This document shows, piece by piece, positions 1-8,104 of a stretch of DNA of 21,482 nt (within the stretch, counting starts at the first letter, position 1; each line of letters begins with the position of its first letter). The DNA is from Verrucomicrobia bacterium UBA1629 (lineage in GTDB: Bacteria; Verrucomicrobiota; Kiritimatiellia; RFP12; UBA1067). The position numbers and the translations under genes are program-made. The stretch spans positions 1 through 21,482 of the forward strand of contig DCMF01000029.1 in NCBI GenBank assembly GCA_002321305.1. Reading direction: 5' to 3'. The notes beneath the pieces were generated by a model, which saw only the letters and a list, made by a program, of their open reading frames with translations, ran no database searches and had not been told where the DNA came from.

Positions 1-890
1 AGTCGTCCGTCCTCGAAGGCTCCGCGACGGGCGAGACGACGATGCTGCGCGACCTCCAGAACCTGAAGGCCGTCGGCGGCAACTTCATCCGGGGCGCGCA
101 CTACCAGCAGTGCGAACGCTTCCTCGACCTCTGCGACGAGATGGGCGTCCTCGTCTGGGAGGAGTCGCTCGGCTGGGGCAACGGACAGGACTACACGAAC
201 GGGCCGTTCCCGCCGAACGAGGCGGAGGACGCCGGGTTCTGCGAGATGCAGGTCCGCCAGACGCGGGAGATGGTGCGCGCGAGCTTCAACCATCCGAGCG
301 TCATCGTCTACGGCTTCCTCAACGAGTGCGGTAGCCAGAAGAAGTCCGTCAAGGCGCTCGTGGACCGGCTGATCGCGACGGTCAGGGCGGAGGATTCGGG
401 GCGTCTCGTCACCTTCGCGTGCAACATGATCGACAACGACATCTCCTGCGCGGGCGTCGATCTTGTCGCGTTCAACGCCTATCCGGGGACGATTCCCGCG
501 AAGCCGGGGACGCCCGCGCAGCTGAAGGCGAAGGTCGAGGCGCGCTTCACGAGCGCAATCGCGCGCTTCCGCCGGCTCTACCCGGACAAGCCGATCATGG
601 TGTCCGAATCGGGGTGCGGCGGCCTGTACGGGATGCACGACCCGAACGCCTCGATCAACACCGAGGAGTACCAGGAGGAATACCTGCGCGACATCCTGGA
701 GTGCCTGTGGGCGAACCCGGACTGTTCGGGGTTCTCGATCTGGCAGATGAACGACGGGCGCACGCGCGAACGGTACTGCGACAAGAACTGCTCGGCGATG
801 TTCGGCGGGTCGATTGCGGGGTGTTTCGATCAGTTGCGGCGGCCGAAGAGGTCGGTCGAGACGGTGAAGGCGTTTTTCAAGGCCAAATAG
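1..890 (+). CDS. Glycoside hydrolase family 2 protein, 3' part (5' end outside window)
   Basis: The reading frame is open from base 3 with no stop before it, so the gene begins upstream; the internal ATG at 42 is not its start. The visible ~295 residues are the catalytic TIM barrel of a GH2 enzyme (beta-galactosidase, glucuronidase or mannosidase type). It has the strand-1 region LKAVGGNFIRGAHY, the acid/base motif GFLNECG (Glu about 95 residues after the ATG at 42) and the probable nucleophile in MVSESGCGG (Glu about residue 189 in the same numbering). The FSIWQMNDGR segment near the end also fits GH2. It would hydrolyse terminal beta-linked sugars from glycans; the substrate cannot be told from this part. 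The frame ends at TAG, and a GH30-like gene starts 8 bases later, suggesting a shared transcript for polysaccharide use. The sandwich domains and any signal peptide are out of view. Confidence 0.85.
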   Translation, partial: SSVLEGSATGETTMLRDLQNLKAVGGNFIRGAHYQQCERFLDLCDEMGVLVWEESLGWGNGQDYTNGPFPPNEAEDAGFCEMQVRQTREMVRASFNHPSVIVYGFLNECGSQKKSVKALVDRLIATVRAEDSGRLVTFACNMIDNDISCAGVDLVAFNAYPGTIPAKPGTPAQLKAKVEARFTSAIARFRRLYPDKPIMVSESGCGGLYGMHDPNASINTEEYQEEYLRDILECLWANPDCSGFSIWQMNDGRTRERYCDKNCSAMFGGSIAGCFDQLRRPKRSVETVKAFFKAK

Positions 891-898
891 GGGAAGCC

Positions 899-2100
899 AT
901 GACAGCGAGAGCAACGAGAGCCTATCTGCCCCTTCTGGGCCTGGCGGCGTTTGCCGCCGCTTCGGCACAGGCGGAGACTCACGTCTACCGCACGGAAGCG
1001 CGCGGCGGGGCGATGCGGGAGGTGTCGGCCAACTTCTGGTCGGCCCTCCCGCAGGGCAACGCGAACACGGTCGACCTGGACGCCGCCGCGCCCGGCCATC
1101 CGTTCACGGGGCTGGGGGTCTCGATCCCCGAGGCGTCGTGCTGGCTCCTCTCCCGCCTGCCGGCGGAGAAGCGCGCGGAGATCCTGCGCACGGTCTGGAC
1201 GGCGGACGGCGCGGGACTTTCGGTCGCCCGGCTCCAGGTCGGGTCGAGCGACTACTCCATGCACGCCTACACCTACGACGACGTGGCGGGCGACACGGAG
1301 CTGAAGCGCTTCTCGATCGACCCCGACCGTCGGTACGTCCTGCCGGTCGTGAAGGAGATCCAGAAGGTCAACCCGGACGTGACGTTCTTTGCGTCCCCGC
1401 CTTCAGGGCGGCCGGACTTCAAACCAAGCCGTGGCTGTGGGACCACAACTTCGACGGGACGAACCGCGTCGCGCAGGCGCTCGCGCGCACGGGCGTCCTG
1501 GAGAGCGTCGGCGCGGTGGCGTGGCATCCGTACGTCGGCCAGCCGGAGTGGATCCGGCCCATCCACGCGAAGTACCCGAACCTCCCGATGGTCATGACGG
1601 AAATGGGTCCGCACGTGGACCGTTCCCGCCGCGACCTGCTCTGGTGGGGCGACCTGATGATGCGCACGTTCAACAGCGGGTGCGGCGGCTTCACGAGCTG
1701 GTGCATGGTTCTGGACGAGCATGGACAGCCCAACATCACGGGCGGCTTCGGATGCGCCGGGTTTGTCGAGCTCAATTCCGTCACGGGCGAGGCCGTGCCG
1801 AGCGAGCAGTTCAAGGCGTTCCGCCATTTCGGACGCTTCGTGCGGCGCGGCGCGGACATCCTGACGGGCTTCTGGAAGACGGGCGGCTCGGACTGGGCGC
1901 GGCAGAACGACCGGCGCACGGTCTGCTCGGCGTTCCGCAACCCAGACGGCTCGCAGGTCGTCGTGATCGGATGCCGCCCGGCGAAAGTCGATCCGTTCCT
2001 GCCCGTGCAGGTGCAGGTCAAGTGCCAGGGCCGCTACCTGATTGTCCAGGCCCTTCCGGGGGCGCTCACGACGGTCACAGTCCGTTTCCAAGTCTTGTGA
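899..2100 (+). pseudogene. GH30-like secreted glycosidase, broken by an internal deletion and frame change
   Basis: ATG at 899 follows a GGGGAAG ribosome site 8 bases after the GH2 stop. Residues 1-26 are a signal peptide ending AQA. The first frame resembles the N-terminal half of GH30 (glucosylceramidase-like) enzymes: FTGLGVSIPEASCWLLSRL, VARLQVGSSDYS, and VTFFASPPS, which corresponds to the family's 'SPWSPP' strand. Near 1398-1425 homology jumps to a different frame, starting at AGLQTKPWLWDHNFD and continuing through AVAWHPYVG, the nucleophile motif MVMTEMGP and a C-terminal beta domain to TGA at 2100. In GH30 proteins roughly 80 residues, including the acid/base Glu of the 'NEP' motif, normally lie between these blocks. 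They are absent here. Both halves otherwise look well preserved, so the break is recent or is an assembly error. As written, no active enzyme can be made. Confidence 0.75.
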
Positions 2101-2120
2101 ACCGCCGAGCGAATCCAACG

Positions 2121-2903
2121 TCAGCGTTCCGCATCGGCGTCCTTCGGCGTCTCGACGGCCGCCTTCGCCCCTGAATCGAGCACCTCGATCCAGATGTTGC
2201 GGAACTGCACGGCACCGCCCTCCGACTGGAGCGCGATGGCGCCCGCAGGGACGGAAACGCCCGTCAGGCGGTTGAGCTCGACGCCGTTGACGCGGTTGAC
2301 GAGCGCATCGCCCTTCAGCTCGATCTCAATGACGTTCCACTCGCCAAACGGCCTCTCGGCGTCCGCGCCCTTGCGCGGCACCTTGGTGATGCCGGAAAGC
2401 GGCTGCGCCGGATCATAGGGCGAACGCGGCTCGAAGCCCGCCAGGCGAAAGCCCGCCAGGCCCAGCACGTCGCCCATCAGGCCACGGCACAGCTGGTTCT
2501 CGATGCACGTCGGGATGAACGTCCCCCGTTCGGCCGCAAGGCGCACGAACACGCCTGAATTCGGCTTCTCCGTCTCGCGCCACCAGCGGTACTCGACATG
2601 CAGGCGGAAGTCGCCAAAGTCGCTGCGCTTCGTGCGCAGGTAGCCGAACGGCGTTCCCGTCGTCAGAATCGTCCCGTCCTTGACGAACCACGTCGGCTCT
2701 TCGGCCGTGTAGCCGCCCGTGACGTCGTGGTCCGCCACCGACGTCCAGCCGGAGAGGTCCTTGCCGTTGAACAGCGCGACCTTCTCGGCGCGCGCCGGGA
2801 GAAGCGCAAGCCCGACCAGGGCAGCCGCGCAGCCGATGGCGCGCGTGCAGGCAGTTTCGCTCCTCTTCATGCGAGACAGTTCCTTTCCCATGACAGTTTC
2901 CAT
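2121..2903 (-). CDS. Secreted DUF1080 (3-keto-disaccharide hydrolase-like) protein
   Basis: About 260 residues: an N-terminal signal peptide (hydrophobic stretch AIGCAAALVGLALLPARA) followed by one DUF1080 domain, a concanavalin-like beta sandwich common in PVC bacteria. Hallmarks are LFNGKDLSGW directly after the signal, SDFGDFRLHVEYRWW, PNSGVFVRL, GEWNVIEIELKGD and the closing IALQSEGGAVQFRNIWIEVL. Family members are extracytoplasmic and associated with carbohydrate breakdown; the exact substrate is unknown. The ATG at 2903 overlaps the stop of der (TAATG) and has AAGGAG 8 bases before it inside der, so translational coupling is likely. A second candidate, ATG at 2870 with AAAGGA before it, gives a shorter and more typical signal peptide (MKRSETACTRA). 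The gene ends 20 bases from the convergent GH30 stop. Confidence 0.85.
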   Translation of the reverse strand: METVMGKELSRMKRSETACTRAIGCAAALVGLALLPARAEKVALFNGKDLSGWTSVADHDVTGGYTAEEPTWFVKDGTILTTGTPFGYLRTKRSDFGDFRLHVEYRWWRETEKPNSGVFVRLAAERGTFIPTCIENQLCRGLMGDVLGLAGFRLAGFEPRSPYDPAQPLSGITKVPRKGADAERPFGEWNVIEIELKGDALVNRVNGVELNRLTGVSVPAGAIALQSEGGAVQFRNIWIEVLDSGAKAAVETPKDADAER

Positions 2904-4249
2904 TACGCCAGCTCCTTCCGGCTGCGCGCCTTGAGGAAGATGCGCAGGGGCGCGCCCTCCAGCCCGAAGCGCGCGCGGATGTTCCGCTCGATGAACGCGA
3001 GGTAGGCGGGCGTGACGAGCTTCGGGTCGTTCACGAACAGGCGGATCGTCTGCGGGTTCGTCGCGACCTGCAGGCCGTAGTAGACCTTCAGCCGCTTGCC
3101 GCGCACCATCGGCGCCAGCGTCTTCTTCGTCGCCGTCTCGATGACGCGGTTCAGCATGCCCGTCGGCAGGCGCTCGGACGCGCTCGCGGCGGCCTTGTCG
3201 ATCGCGTCCACCGTGCGGCGGATGTTGTAGCCCGACTTGTTCGAGCAGAACACGATCGGCGCGAACGCGAGGAACGGCATCATCCGGCGGACGGCGTCCG
3301 CCGCCTTCTTCTCGTCCGTGATGCCCTCCTCGTTCGCGAGGTCCCACTTGTTCAGCATGAGGACGCACGCGCGGTTCGCGTCGAGGATCTTGCCGGCGAT
3401 GCGCTTGTCCTGCATCGTCGGGCCCATCACGGGATCCAGCAGCAGGACGACGACGTCGGCCTCCGCAATCGCCTGTTCCGAGCGGAAGAGCGAGAAGTTG
3501 TCGACGGACGTCTTGGACATCTTCGTGTGCGGCTTCATGCCGGCCGTGTCGACGAGCATGTAGTGCCGCGCCTCCGGCCCGGAGCCGATCGTGAACGGCA
3601 CCTCGACGGCGTCGCGCGTCGTGCCCGCGATCTCCGAGACGATGACGCGCGGCGCGTTGAGAAGCCGGTTGACGTAGCTCGACTTGCCGGCGTTCGGACG
3701 CCCCACGACGGCGACCCGCAGGGGGCGCGCCGCCGTCTCGTCCGCCACGGCGGGCGGCAGCTTCGCGACGAACGTCTCGATCAGCGTCTCGACGCCGCGC
3801 CCGTGCTCGGCCGACGTCGGGTAGACGGGCAGGCCGAAGCGCGCGAACTCCGCCGCGCGCACGTCGTCCTCCGGCACGTCGCACTTGTTCGCCGCGATGA
3901 GGCACGGGACGCCCGACTTGCGGACGCGCGTGATGACCTCCTGGTCAAGCGGCGTGACGCCCGCGCGCGCGTCGACGACGATCACGCAGACGGCGGAGTC
4001 CTCGACCGCGAGGGCGGCCTGGCTGCGCGTCTCGTCGTCCAGCGGATCCTTCGTGACGCGGCGGTCGAAGGCGATGCCGCCCGTATCGACGAGCATGACC
4101 CTGCGTCCGCAGACCTCGACCTCGCGCGTCACGCGGTCGCGCGTCACGCCCGGCTGGTCAAAGACGATCGCGACGCGCTTCTTCGCGATGCGGTTGAAAA
4201 GCGCGCTCTTGCCCGTGTTCGGGCGCCCGACAAGACTGACGACGTTCAT
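2903..4249 (-). CDS. der: Ribosome-assembly GTPase Der (EngA)
   Basis: 448 residues, normal length for Der, an essential GTPase with two tandem G domains and a C-terminal KH-like domain that acts in maturation of the 50S subunit. First G domain: P-loop GRPNTGKSALF (residues 8-18), PGVTRDRV, DTGGI and ANKCD. Second G domain, from about residue 178: GRPNAGKSSYVN, AGTTRDAV, DTAGM and NKWDL. The C-terminal part (YYGLQVATNPQTIRLFVNDP and following) is the KH-like domain. The ATG at 4249 lies only 11 bases downstream of an extended -10 box and lacks a Shine-Dalgarno sequence, so the message is probably nearly leaderless. The coupled DUF1080 gene downstream is an odd partner for a housekeeping gene. 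Confidence 0.97.
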   Translation of the reverse strand: MNVVSLVGRPNTGKSALFNRIAKKRVAIVFDQPGVTRDRVTREVEVCGRRVMLVDTGGIAFDRRVTKDPLDDETRSQAALAVEDSAVCVIVVDARAGVTPLDQEVITRVRKSGVPCLIAANKCDVPEDDVRAAEFARFGLPVYPTSAEHGRGVETLIETFVAKLPPAVADETAARPLRVAVVGRPNAGKSSYVNRLLNAPRVIVSEIAGTTRDAVEVPFTIGSGPEARHYMLVDTAGMKPHTKMSKTSVDNFSLFRSEQAIAEADVVVLLLDPVMGPTMQDKRIAGKILDANRACVLMLNKWDLANEEGITDEKKAADAVRRMMPFLAFAPIVFCSNKSGYNIRRTVDAIDKAAASASERLPTGMLNRVIETATKKTLAPMVRGKRLKVYYGLQVATNPQTIRLFVNDPKLVTPAYLAFIERNIRARFGLEGAPLRIFLKARSRKELA

Positions 4250-4260
4250 GATGGGTGCGT

Positions 4261-4269
4261 ATTATACCA
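4261..4269 (-). promoter_or_regulatory. Extended -10 promoter for der
   Basis: On the minus strand this reads TGGTATAAT, a perfect TATAAT with a TG extension. It is preceded by a run of six T and has no clear -35 box. The hexamer ends 11 bases before the der ATG, placing the transcription start about 4-5 bases from the start codon. The same nonamer occurs at two other gene starts in this window. Confidence 0.7.
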
Positions 4270-4277
4270 AAAAAGCC

Positions 4278-5150
4278 TCACCGCTCGGCGCGGAGCGCGG
4301 GATCGAGCCGGTCGCGCAGCTCGTCGGCCAAGTGGTTGAAGGCGAGCACGAGGACGAAGATCGCGAGCGTCGTGAACGTCATCTCCCACCAGACCCCCTG
4401 CCAGAGGCGGAGCCGCGCGTTGTTGATCATGACGCCCCAGCTCGGCTCGCCCTGCACGCCGATGCCGAGAAAGCTGATGAAGACCTCCGTCGAGACGGCG
4501 GACGGGAAGCGGATCGAGAACTGGATGAGGACGATGTGCGCGACATTCGGCAGGATGTGTCGGAACATGATCCGGAACGGCGAATAGCCGAGCACCTTCG
4601 CCGCCTGCACATACGCGCGATCCCGATGCTTCATCACCTCCGCGCGGACTGTCCGGCACGTCCCCACCCAGGTCGTGAGTCCGATGCCGAGGTAGATGCC
4701 GAGAAGGCCCTGCCCGACGACCAGCGCAATCGCGAGGATGAAGAGAAGTCCCGGCATCGAGGCGACGGTCGCGCAGAGCCAGACGACGAGCGAATCGACC
4801 CTGCCGCCGAGATAGCCGCCGAAGAGGCCGAGGAGGACGCCGAGCGGAATCGCGATGAGCGACGTCACGATGCCGACGTGAAAGGCGATGCGCGTACCCT
4901 GCACAAGCCGCAGCGCGACAGAGCGCCCGAGGCTGTCCGTGCCCAAGAGATAGCGTTCGCCCGTCTTCGGCGCGGGCGCGAGCGGCGGCAGGAAGCGCTG
5001 GTCGGCATCGACCCGGCCGTAGGCCGGCGTCACGTCGCGCCAGCGGGCAAGGCGGTACTGCGCCTCGCCGAAGACGGCCGCGCCCGCATAGAGCGCCAGC
5101 ACGGCCAGGCAGGCGCGCACCGAGAGCTTCGCACCCGTCTCCGCGCTCAC
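4278..5150 (-). CDS. ABC transporter permease, OppC/DppC type
   Basis: 290 residues starting at GTG 5150, whose GTGA overlaps the stop of the DUF4954 gene; GGAAAGG lies just upstream. One N-terminal hydrophobic segment (residues about 10-27) is followed by a periplasmic stretch with the family motif HLLGTDSLGRS-like YLLGTDSLGRSV. Several membrane helices then contain the EAA-like cytoplasmic loop YVQAAKVLGYSPFRIMFRHILPN, which docks on the ATPase. This is the inner-membrane subunit of oligopeptide/dipeptide or other solute importers. Such systems need a second permease, ATPases and a binding protein; none is in view on this side, and der under its own promoter follows directly. The substrate is therefore unknown. 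Partner genes may be elsewhere. Confidence 0.88.
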   Translation of the reverse strand: MSAETGAKLSVRACLAVLALYAGAAVFGEAQYRLARWRDVTPAYGRVDADQRFLPPLAPAPKTGERYLLGTDSLGRSVALRLVQGTRIAFHVGIVTSLIAIPLGVLLGLFGGYLGGRVDSLVVWLCATVASMPGLLFILAIALVVGQGLLGIYLGIGLTTWVGTCRTVRAEVMKHRDRAYVQAAKVLGYSPFRIMFRHILPNVAHIVLIQFSIRFPSAVSTEVFISFLGIGVQGEPSWGVMINNARLRLWQGVWWEMTFTTLAIFVLVLAFNHLADELRDRLDPALRAER

Positions 5151-7183
5151 ATGACCTTTCCGGCGAGGGCGTTGAGTCGGTCGATCCAGCGCGTGCCGAG
5201 CGCGTTCTTGCGCGACATGTGCTCCGTGACCTCGTGGACGAACGGGTTCGTCTCGAACGTGCCGCGCACGCCCGCGAAGTCCGCCTCGGTCGTCGCGCCG
5301 CCGCCATCGAAGCCGAAGCCGGTCTTCGTCGCGAGCGAGAACTCCTTGCGCGCGTCCTCGTAGAGCAGGCGGTCGATCTTCAGGACAGATTCGCGCCAGC
5401 GGCGGATGATCGTCACGAGATCCCGGTAGCCGATCTTCCCCTCCTCCAGCCCGTAGTGGCGGAGCATGAGGTCGTAGGCCCACGTCCACTCGTAGTCGTA
5501 GTAGCGCGCCTGCAGGTCGGCCATCCGCGCGTCCAGTTCCGCGCAGGAGGCGATCCGCCCGGACTCCACGTCGTCGAGGATCGCGCTCACGCACGTGTGG
5601 GGCGCGAGAAGCCCCGAGAGGTCCACCCAGTCGCCCAGCCCCTCGCGCGCCGTCGGCCTGAGCCCGCCGAGGTAGTCGCCGTCCGCGATCGTCTCCAGCC
5701 GCGAGATGAGCGAGTTGCCGAGGAACTTGTCGATCGCCATCCGGTAGAACTCGAGGCCCTTCACCAGCGCGGCGTTCGTGATGCGCGCGCTCTGGTAGGC
5801 GTAGGTGTCGCTCGTCGCGCCCGACAGCGCGCGCAGGCTCTCGAGGATCGCGATGCCGCGCACCATCTTGTCGATCGTGTAGGGCGAGAGGAGGTTGAAG
5901 TTCACCTTGTCGAGGCGGCCCTCCGGCGCACGGCGGTCGCGCTTCGGCCACTTCTGCACGTCGCGGATCGTGCCGACGCTCTTGAGGTTCACGCCGGGGA
6001 CAAGGTACGTCACGCCCTTCGACTCGATCAGGTACGAGAACGGCAGGCTCGACGTGTCGGGGTTCGTCGTGTGGCGCCCCATCACGAGCGAGAACGCGCC
6101 GATGCGCGCCGGCCAGAGGATGTACGAGTCGGACGACGTCTTCGAGCCGCGCTCCAGCGCGCCCTGGTGGATCGGCCCGAGCTTGTACATGTGGTTGGAC
6201 TGGTTCGAGCCAGACCCCGCGTTCATGAAGCTGAACATGCCGGCGATGAGCAGCGTCGACTTGTGGTGCGTGACGGTGAACGGCCCCGCGAAGACCGCGC
6301 AGGCCTCGCCGTTCTCCTCCAGGCAGTTGCAGAAGAAGAGCGAGTCGCTCGCCGAGTAGCCGTGGCCGAGCTCGCACGACTGCCCGACATAGCAGCGCGT
6401 GAGGCGCGTGCCGTCCTCGACGCGCGAGCCGTCCTGCACGATGAAGTCGTCCGCGCTGACGCCGCGCCCGATCACGACGGGCGAGCCGAGGCGGCTCACG
6501 AGCGAGCCGTTCGAGAGCTGGGCCGCGCCGTCCACCACCGCGCCGTCGCCGATGAAGACGTTGCGCACGAGCCCCGCATCGACGACCGTCGCCCCGCGCC
6601 CGATCGTGCCGCGCGACGACCGCGCCGCCGCCGTCTGCGCCTGCGCGAAGCGCTTGAGCGCGGCGACGAGCTGCGGACGGTGCCGGTACATCGCCTCCAG
6701 ATAGGCCTCGTGCGCCGTGAGCGCCGTGTGGATCGTCACCTCGCGCCCGCCCGTCTCGTTCAGCACGGACACCTCGACGCCGTTGCCGAAGCTCGTCTCG
6801 CCCTCGACGTAGATCTTGTCGACGTTGGCGACGAGCGCGCCCGCGCCGATCTCGTAGTTCGCGATGTAGCTGCGGACGTTCGAGATGCGGCAGTCGTCGC
6901 CGACCGTCACGTTGTGCAGCGTCGCGCGGTAGACGCCCGCCGGCTTGCGGACGCCGCCCGGCAGCGTGTACGTCTTGCGGAACGCGCCGAGGCGGCACGT
7001 CCCCGAAAAGGCCGTGTCGCGCACCGTCGCCGCGTCAAAGCCCGGCGCGACCGTGACCGCCCGCCAGTCCTCGGCCGAGCAGCCCTGCGCCTCCAGGGCG
7101 GCGATTTCCGCGTCCGTCAATTCCCTGAAGCCGACCACCACGGCGGCGCACGGCCGCCTTTCGTCATTTTGCACTGCATTCAT
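5147..7183 (-). CDS. DUF4954 family protein
   Basis: 678 residues. I recognise this as the DUF4954 family, found mainly in Bacteroidota and PVC bacteria, with no established function. The first ~300 residues are built from hexapeptide-like turns typical of left-handed beta-helix acyl/nucleotidyl-transferase folds (TVGDDCRISNVRSYIANYEIGAGA, VIGRGVSADDFIVQDGSRVEDG, CYVGQSCELGHGY). The middle has well-conserved-looking stretches FAGPFTVTHHKSTLLIAGMFSF and SNQSNHMYKLGPIHQG. The C-terminal third is largely helical. ATG at 7183 is preferred: an upstream in-frame ATG at 7192 overlaps the -10 box. It is coupled to the downstream permease. An enzyme acting on sugar nucleotides or acyl groups is possible from the fold, but this is inference. 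Confidence 0.85.
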   Translation of the reverse strand: MNAVQNDERRPCAAVVVGFRELTDAEIAALEAQGCSAEDWRAVTVAPGFDAATVRDTAFSGTCRLGAFRKTYTLPGGVRKPAGVYRATLHNVTVGDDCRISNVRSYIANYEIGAGALVANVDKIYVEGETSFGNGVEVSVLNETGGREVTIHTALTAHEAYLEAMYRHRPQLVAALKRFAQAQTAAARSSRGTIGRGATVVDAGLVRNVFIGDGAVVDGAAQLSNGSLVSRLGSPVVIGRGVSADDFIVQDGSRVEDGTRLTRCYVGQSCELGHGYSASDSLFFCNCLEENGEACAVFAGPFTVTHHKSTLLIAGMFSFMNAGSGSNQSNHMYKLGPIHQGALERGSKTSSDSYILWPARIGAFSLVMGRHTTNPDTSSLPFSYLIESKGVTYLVPGVNLKSVGTIRDVQKWPKRDRRAPEGRLDKVNFNLLSPYTIDKMVRGIAILESLRALSGATSDTYAYQSARITNAALVKGLEFYRMAIDKFLGNSLISRLETIADGDYLGGLRPTAREGLGDWVDLSGLLAPHTCVSAILDDVESGRIASCAELDARMADLQARYYDYEWTWAYDLMLRHYGLEEGKIGYRDLVTIIRRWRESVLKIDRLLYEDARKEFSLATKTGFGFDGGGATTEADFAGVRGTFETNPFVHEVTEHMSRKNALGTRWIDRLNALAGKVM

Positions 7184-7190
7184 GGCGCAC

Positions 7191-7199
7191 ATTATACCA
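7191..7199 (-). promoter_or_regulatory. Extended -10 promoter for the DUF4954 gene, predicted leaderless
   Basis: Minus strand TGGTATAAT lies between the psd stop and the DUF4954 start. Only 7 bases separate the hexamer from the ATG at 7183, so transcription should begin at or next to the A of the start codon. There is no Shine-Dalgarno sequence and no convincing -35. Confidence 0.7.
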
Positions 7200-7209
7200 A
7201 ATCGGCGAG

Positions 7210-8088
7210 TCACCAGCGGCCGATCGTCTCGCGGCAGAGGACGCGCGTCTCGATGCCGGCGGCCGAATTGCGGACGAGATCCGCGTCGAACGCCACGGCG
7301 CCCGCCGGGGCGACGAAGATGACCGTCGAGCCGCCGAACTTGAAATAGCCCTTCTCGCCGCCCTTCACGTGCCGCGTGCCCACGAACGTCTGGACGATCG
7401 TCCCGACGCCGAACGCGCCGACGTCCACGAGCCAGAAGTCGCCGAACGCCGCATGCCCCTTCACGATCTGCCGCTCGTTGTCCGCATAGACGTCCGGATG
7501 GCGCATGAGCGCGATCGGGTTCACGGAGTGGTACTTGCCCGGCACGACGCGCGCCGGGACGTCCACCGTGCAGTCGCAGGGGAAGTGGAAGCGGTGGTAG
7601 TCGACGGGCGCCAGGCGGATGACCGCGATGTCGTAGCGGCCCGCCGGCGCCGCGCCGTCGAAGACCGTGCGCAGGGAGCGCGTCGCGCCCTTCAGGGGAA
7701 ACGGCCGGTCCGCGTCCGCATTGAGATACAGGCGCAGACGTCCGTCGGCCGGGCTCACCAGCCCCTCGCCGAGCGGGCGCGCGCCGGACTTCAGGTGGCG
7801 CGTGAAGAAGTCGTTGAAGGTCTCGTACGCCTCGACGGGCTTCTCCGCCTCTTCCCATCGGCAGCCCGGCAGGGACGTCAACGCCGCGATCTTCTCCTTC
7901 GATTCCGGCCGGTCGTAGCGGCGCCCCAGCCAGTCCGAGACGCGCCGCGAGCCGAACAGCACGCTCCAAAGCGTCCGCCCCAGCAGCGTCTCGTAGGCGA
8001 AGCGCAGCGCCTTGTCGCCCAGCACCGACTCGACGACCTTCTGCCCGGTCGCGCGGTCGATGTACTCAACGGGTTTAATGCCTGTCAT
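7210..8088 (-). CDS. psd: Phosphatidylserine decarboxylase proenzyme
   Basis: 292 residues. It converts phosphatidylserine to phosphatidylethanolamine at the inner membrane and matures by self-cleavage to a beta chain and a pyruvoyl-bearing alpha chain. Visible motifs: FNDFFTRHLK (92-100), SPADGR with Asp115, PVDYHRFHFP with His165 and His168, and the cleavage motif KGYFKFGGST, cut before Ser254. Asp, His and Ser form the self-processing triad of the family. ATG at 8088 is chosen because GGAGGAG lies 8 bases upstream; a TTG six bases earlier is in frame but less likely. It follows the Nif3-family gene by 16 bases and is the last gene of the operon that carries sctT. Length and motifs fit the longer, eukaryote-like/PSD type II group. 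Confidence 0.95.
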   Translation of the reverse strand: MTGIKPVEYIDRATGQKVVESVLGDKALRFAYETLLGRTLWSVLFGSRRVSDWLGRRYDRPESKEKIAALTSLPGCRWEEAEKPVEAYETFNDFFTRHLKSGARPLGEGLVSPADGRLRLYLNADADRPFPLKGATRSLRTVFDGAAPAGRYDIAVIRLAPVDYHRFHFPCDCTVDVPARVVPGKYHSVNPIALMRHPDVYADNERQIVKGHAAFGDFWLVDVGAFGVGTIVQTFVGTRHVKGGEKGYFKFGGSTVIFVAPAGAVAFDADLVRNSAAGIETRVLCRETIGRW

Positions 8089-8104
8089 TTCCAAGTCTCC
8101 TCCA

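Noticed and set aside
4267..4300. Rho-independent terminator after the permease
   Set aside because: There is a run of six T, but the nearest stem (CGCTC/GAGCG) is only five base pairs and lies several bases away. The T run is better seen as the upstream part of the der promoter.
4278..6998. 906-residue minus-strand frame joining the permease to a long Arg-rich N-terminal part
   Set aside because: Only the last 290 residues are real (permease). The rest is an out-of-frame reading of the DUF4954 gene.
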